Source: Geopseudomonas sagittaria
Lineage (GTDB): Bacteria; Pseudomonadota; Gammaproteobacteria; Pseudomonadales; Pseudomonadaceae
DNA: 49,164 bases
NCBI RefSeq assembly: GCF_900115715.1
Contig: NZ_FOXM01000021.1
Coordinates: forward strand, 1-49,164
Direction of reading: 5' to 3'
A program made the translations under genes and the position numbers. The notes beneath the pieces are model-generated. The model had not been told where the DNA came from and did no database searches. It saw nothing but the letters and a program-made list of their open reading frames with translations. This document shows, in pieces, positions 45,086 to 49,164 of the stretch (position 1 is its first letter; every line of letters starts with the position of its first letter).

Positions 45086-46207
45086 ATGCGTATCGGTGTC
45101 CCCAGGGAAATCAAGAACCACGAGTATCGCGTCGGCCTGACTCCGCAGTCAGTCGCCGAACTGCGCGCGCTCGGCCACCACATCTGGGTGGAGACCCAGG
45201 CGGGGGCGGCCATCGGCTTCAGCGATGCCGACTACGAGAAGGCCGGGGCGCGAATCGCCGCGGATGGCGAGCAGGTGTTCGCCGAGGCCGAGCTGATCGT
45301 CAAGGTCAAGGAGCCGCTGGCCTCGGAGCGCGCCCGCCTGCATGCGGGGCACACCCTGTTCACCTACCTGCACCTGGCGCCGGACCGGCCGCAGACCGAC
45401 GAGTTGCTGGCCAGCGGCGCCACCTGCATCGCCTACGAGACCGTCACCGATGCCAAGGGCCGGCTGCCGCTGCTGGCGCCGATGTCCGAGGTGGCCGGGC
45501 GTATGTCGATCCAGGTCGGCGCCCATTGTCTGGAGAAGGCCAGTGGCGGGCGTGGCGTGCTGCTCGGCGGCGTGCCGGGGGTGGCGCCGGGCAAGGTGGT
45601 GATCGTCGGTGGCGGCGTGGTCGGCAGTCATGCCGCAGCGATGGCCATCGGTCTCGGCGCCGAGGTGACCATCCTCGACAAGAACATGGAGGCCCTGCGC
45701 CGCCTGGATGCCCAGTACGGCAACCGCATCGCCACCCGCTACTCGACCCGCGCGGCGCTGAGCGAGCTGGTCCTGGCGGCGGATCTGGTGGTCGGCAGCG
45801 TGCTGATTCCCGGGGCGACGGCGCCCAAGCTGATCAGCGCCGGCATGGTCCGGCAGATGAAGGCCGGCGCGGTGCTGGTCGACGTGGCCATCGACCAGGG
45901 CGGCTGCGCCGAGACTTCGCGGCCGACCACCCACACCCATCCGACCTACGTGGTCGACGAGGTGGTCCACTACTGCGTGGCCAACATGCCCGGCGGCGTG
46001 GCGCGCACCTCGACTCTGGCGCTGAACAACGCCACCCTGCCCTTCGTCGTCGCCCTGGCCGAAAAGGGCAGCCGGCGCGCGCTGGAGGAGGACGTGCACC
46101 TGCGCAACGGGCTCAACGTCGCCGCCGGCGCGATCAGCAATGCCGGCGTGGCGCAGGCGCACAAGTTGCCGTACGTGCCGGCCGAGGAAGTGCTGATGCG
46201 CCTGTGA
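45086..46207 (+). CDS. ald: Alanine dehydrogenase
   Basis: 373-aa NAD-dependent enzyme that interconverts L-alanine and pyruvate plus ammonia. The start [20 protein letters not shown] is diagnostic, including the substrate-binding Arg15. The NAD-binding glycine motif is [24 protein letters not shown], and the conserved [18 protein letters not shown] is present. ATG 45086 gives the standard N-terminus; the frame is open far upstream without meaning. The 168-base gap before it should hold its promoter and that of the divergent pseudouridine synthase. A parS site begins one base after the stop. Confidence 0.96.
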   Translation: MRIGVPREIKNHEYRVGLTPQSVAELRALGHHIWVETQAGAAIGFSDADYEKAGARIAADGEQVFAEAELIVKVKEPLASERARLHAGHTLFTYLHLAPDRPQTDELLASGATCIAYETVTDAKGRLPLLAPMSEVAGRMSIQVGAHCLEKASGGRGVLLGGVPGVAPGKVVIVGGGVVGSHAAAMAIGLGAEVTILDKNMEALRRLDAQYGNRIATRYSTRAALSELVLAADLVVGSVLIPGATAPKLISAGMVRQMKAGAVLVDVAIDQGGCAETSRPTTHTHPTYVVDEVVHYCVANMPGGVARTSTLALNNATLPFVVALAEKGSRRALEEDVHLRNGLNVAAGAISNAGVAQAHKLPYVPAEEVLMRL

Positions 46208-46208
46208 G

Positions 46209-46224
46209 TGTTCCACGTGGAACA
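46209..46224. other. parS site 4
   Basis: Perfect TGTTCCACGTGGAACA palindrome in the 34-base gap between the convergent ald and dmpR-like genes, about 11 kb right of oriC. Confidence 0.95.
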
Positions 46225-46241
46225 GGTGAGGCCGGGGCGGG

Positions 46242-47945
<1,704 letters not shown>

Positions 47946-48095
47946 CAGGCAAATCCCCTGGTTGTTGTTGTGGCGGGGGCTGCCGGCTCCCGCAGGGCTG
48001 GTGGATGCGGGGCAGCGGCGAGCAGGCAGGTGCGCGGGCGAGAAGCCTGATTCGCGGCGCAGACAGCTGCATGGAAGCCGGTTTGCGGAAATAAT

Positions 48096-48111
48096 TCAAC
48101 CAAATGATCAA
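48096..48111 (+). promoter_or_regulatory. Candidate DmpR upstream activating site 1
   Basis: TCAACCAAATGATCAA matches 11 of 16 positions of the XylR/DmpR palindrome consensus TTGATCAATTGATCAA, with a perfect right half-site. It lies about 270 bases before the predicted transcription start, farther than usual, so it may instead serve dmpR autoregulation. Confidence 0.5.
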
Positions 48112-48162
48112 AAAATCCACCAGTTGAGGTTTTGGAGCATTGCCCACAACGCGTCTGGATTG

Positions 48163-48178
48163 ACGATTTGCTGATCAA
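48163..48178 (+). promoter_or_regulatory. Candidate DmpR upstream activating site 2
   Basis: ACGATTTGCTGATCAA matches 10 of 16 positions of the XylR/DmpR consensus; the right half-site TGATCAA is perfect. Its centre is 39 bases from the next site, similar to paired UASs. Confidence 0.55.
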
Positions 48179-48201
48179 TCGCCCCGCCATCCACCGATAT
48201 C

Positions 48202-48217
48202 TTGAGCAAATGGTGAA
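48202..48217 (+). promoter_or_regulatory. Candidate DmpR upstream activating site 3
   Basis: TTGAGCAAATGGTGAA matches 12 of 16 positions of the consensus TTGATCAATTGATCAA. Its centre is about 165 bases upstream of the predicted start, within the range known for Po and Pu promoters. Confidence 0.6.
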
Positions 48218-48305
48218 AATTGCCTGCCCAGATACGCCTGTCCGTACGGCGCGAAGCTGCATCGGCCGCTTACGCTCGCCCGATGTAAATTAAAAAATGC
48301 TTATA

Positions 48306-48318
48306 AATCAAATGCTTG
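48306..48318 (+). promoter_or_regulatory. IHF binding site
   Basis: AATCAAATGCTTG matches every defined position of the IHF consensus WATCAANNNNTTR, with an A/T-rich stretch just upstream. It lies between the activator sites and the -24/-12 promoter, where IHF bends DNA to bring activator and sigma54 polymerase together. Confidence 0.78.
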
Positions 48319-48348
48319 TGGCTTGATGGCGAGGGTGACGGACAAGCT

Positions 48349-48363
48349 TGGCACAACCGTTGC
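48349..48363 (+). promoter_or_regulatory. Sigma54 (-24/-12) promoter
   Basis: TGGCAC-aaccg-TTGC matches the sigma54 consensus exactly, with the invariant GG (48350-48351) and GC (48362-48363) ten bases apart. Predicted start is near 48375, about 100 bases before the first ORF. It reads toward the ferredoxin and dioxygenase genes. Confidence 0.9.
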
Positions 48364-48472
48364 TCCGGTGTTGCGTACAAGCAGAGCTGTCTGACGCCGC
48401 CCGCCAGCGGAGTGCGCGAAGCGATCAGCCTGCTGCCGCCAACCGACACAAAAACAAAACGGTACGGTCGAC

Positions 48473-48700
48473 ATGAGCGTTCAAGCCAAGATCCATGCGC
48501 TGGGGTCAATCCGCCAGCCCTCCCCCTGCGGCGCCCGCGTACGGCGCCGTGCCCGCATCCAGGAAATCGCTGCCCTCACCCTCGTCATTGCCTTTGGCGC
48601 GCTGGGCAACCTGCAGTCAGACCTGATCTCCCCAGTGGCCACGGGCGTCGACCTCGACGGCTCCGCCAGCGCGCCTGCCGCGCTGCCCCAGCGGAACTGA
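48473..48700 (+). CDS. Short ORF after the sigma54 promoter, possible remnant of phenol hydroxylase subunit P1
   Basis: 75 aa. Its first 15 residues, MSVQAKIHALGSIRQ, share MSV, K6 and IRQ at the same spacing with the start of DmpL, the phenol hydroxylase P1 oxygenase subunit, as I remember it. After that it diverges into an arginine-rich piece and a hydrophobic stretch (AALTLVIAFGALGNL) with no match I recognise. No clear Shine-Dalgarno precedes the ATG. It may be a deletion scar where dmpK-dmpP should be, or an unrelated small protein with one membrane helix. Confidence 0.4.
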   Translation: MSVQAKIHALGSIRQPSPCGARVRRRARIQEIAALTLVIAFGALGNLQSDLISPVATGVDLDGSASAPAALPQRN

Positions 48701-48708
48701 GGTGACCC

Positions 48709-49011
48709 ATGGGCCAATCCTTCCGCATTACCGAAACCCACAGTGGGACCAGCTTCAGCTGCAGCGATGAGCAGACGGTGCTTGCCGCCATGGAGCAGCA
48801 GCGCCAGCACTGCGTGCCGGTCGGCTGCCGCGGCGGTGGCTGTGGCCTGTGCAAGGTGCAGGTGCTCAGCGGCGAGTTCGACTGCGGGCGGATGAGCAGC
48901 CGCCACGTGCCGGCCGAGGCGCGGGCGCGTGGCGAGGTACTCGCCTGCCGGCTGTTTCCGCGCAGCGACCTGGCCATCCAGCGCCCGGCGCCGGGCGAGC
49001 CGGCGCGCTAG
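48709..49011 (+). CDS. dmpQ: Plant-type [2Fe-2S] ferredoxin that reactivates catechol 2,3-dioxygenase
   Basis: 100-aa ferredoxin of the XylT/DmpQ type. Cluster ligands are Cys40, Cys45, Cys48 and Cys80 (C-x4-C-x2-C-x31-C, in [20 protein letters not shown] and [11 protein letters not shown]). These proteins reduce the active-site iron of catechol 2,3-dioxygenase after it has been oxidised by substituted catechols. GAGGTGAC lies just upstream of the ATG. It is directly in front of the dioxygenase gene, as xylT precedes xylE and dmpQ precedes dmpB. Confidence 0.92.
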   Translation: MGQSFRITETHSGTSFSCSDEQTVLAAMEQQRQHCVPVGCRGGGCGLCKVQVLSGEFDCGRMSSRHVPAEARARGEVLACRLFPRSDLAIQRPAPGEPAR

Positions 49012-49082
49012 CCGGCGCGTCCCCGCTGCATAGCTTCCAACGAACCACGCTAGACCCCACAACAAAGACAAGAGGTGTCGAG

Positions 49083-49164
49083 ATGAAGAAAGGTGTAATG
49101 CGCCCAGGGCACATCCAGCTGCGCGTCCTGGACATGGCCAAGGCCCTCGAGCACTACGTCGAGC
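49083..49164 (+). CDS. dmpB: Catechol 2,3-dioxygenase, 5' end only
   Basis: The 27 visible codons, starting [18 protein letters not shown], match the N-terminus of extradiol dioxygenases XylE/DmpB, where the GHIQLRVLD segment begins the first vicinal-oxygen-chelate fold. The enzyme opens catechol between carbons 2 and 3 (meta cleavage). AGAGGTG precedes the ATG. The gene is cut by the window end, so the metal ligands cannot be checked. Confidence 0.93.
   Translation, partial: MKKGVMRPGHIQLRVLDMAKALEHYVE

Overview
The window looks like the chromosomal origin region of a GC-rich gammaproteobacterium of the Pseudomonas/Azotobacter group. The core order rpmH-oriC-dnaA-dnaN-recF-gyrB on one side, and rnpA-yidD-yidC-mnmE / mnmG-rsmG-parA-parB / atpIBEFHAGDC-glmU-glmR-glmS on the other, matches Pseudomonas. 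A siaABCD operon, whose members agree in length with the P. aeruginosa proteins as I remember them, supports this. The species cannot be named from the sequence alone.

Layout from left to right. Bases 1-360 hold the 5' end of a 16S rRNA gene with its leader, boxA and two tandem promoters, all on the minus strand. Next come tRNA-Arg(CCG), the gabDT GABA/4-aminobutyrate pathway, a solo FAD oxidoreductase, the siaABCD aggregation and c-di-GMP module, a Tas-like aldo/keto reductase, a large membrane GGDEF-EAL protein and a cyclopropane fatty acid synthase. From 14.8 to 34.3 kb lies a long leftward block: glmS, glmR, glmU, the whole F1Fo ATP synthase operon, parBA, rsmG, mnmG, mnmE and yidC. It continues leftward through yidD, rnpA and rpmH. 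oriC proper lies between rpmH and dnaA at about 35.2-35.7 kb, with five perfect DnaA boxes. Rightward from it run dnaA, dnaN, recF and gyrB. After gyrB come a small unknown gene, zapE, a cupin, a pseudouridine synthase and alanine dehydrogenase.

Replication and segregation signals are spread over more than oriC itself. Perfect or one-mismatch DnaA boxes also cluster at 17.5-17.7 kb (glmU-glmR gap), at 30.7-31.0 kb (mnmG-mnmE gap, next to an AT-rich stretch), between dnaN and recF, and just after gyrB. Four ParB-binding parS palindromes are present at 14733, 38949, 39579 and 46209. Two of them lie inside recF.

The right end (46.2-49.2 kb) is accessory. It holds a phenol-sensing sigma54 activator of the DmpR/XylR type and, divergent from it, a promoter region with candidate activator sites, a full-consensus IHF site and a full-consensus -24/-12 promoter. 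That promoter leads into a 75-codon ORF, a catechol-dioxygenase-reactivating ferredoxin and the start of a catechol 2,3-dioxygenase. The multicomponent phenol hydroxylase genes normally found between such a promoter and the ferredoxin are absent. The short ORF begins like the hydroxylase P1 subunit as I remember it, so this may be a deletion remnant that leaves the phenol regulator driving ring cleavage directly. This is the most unusual part of the window.
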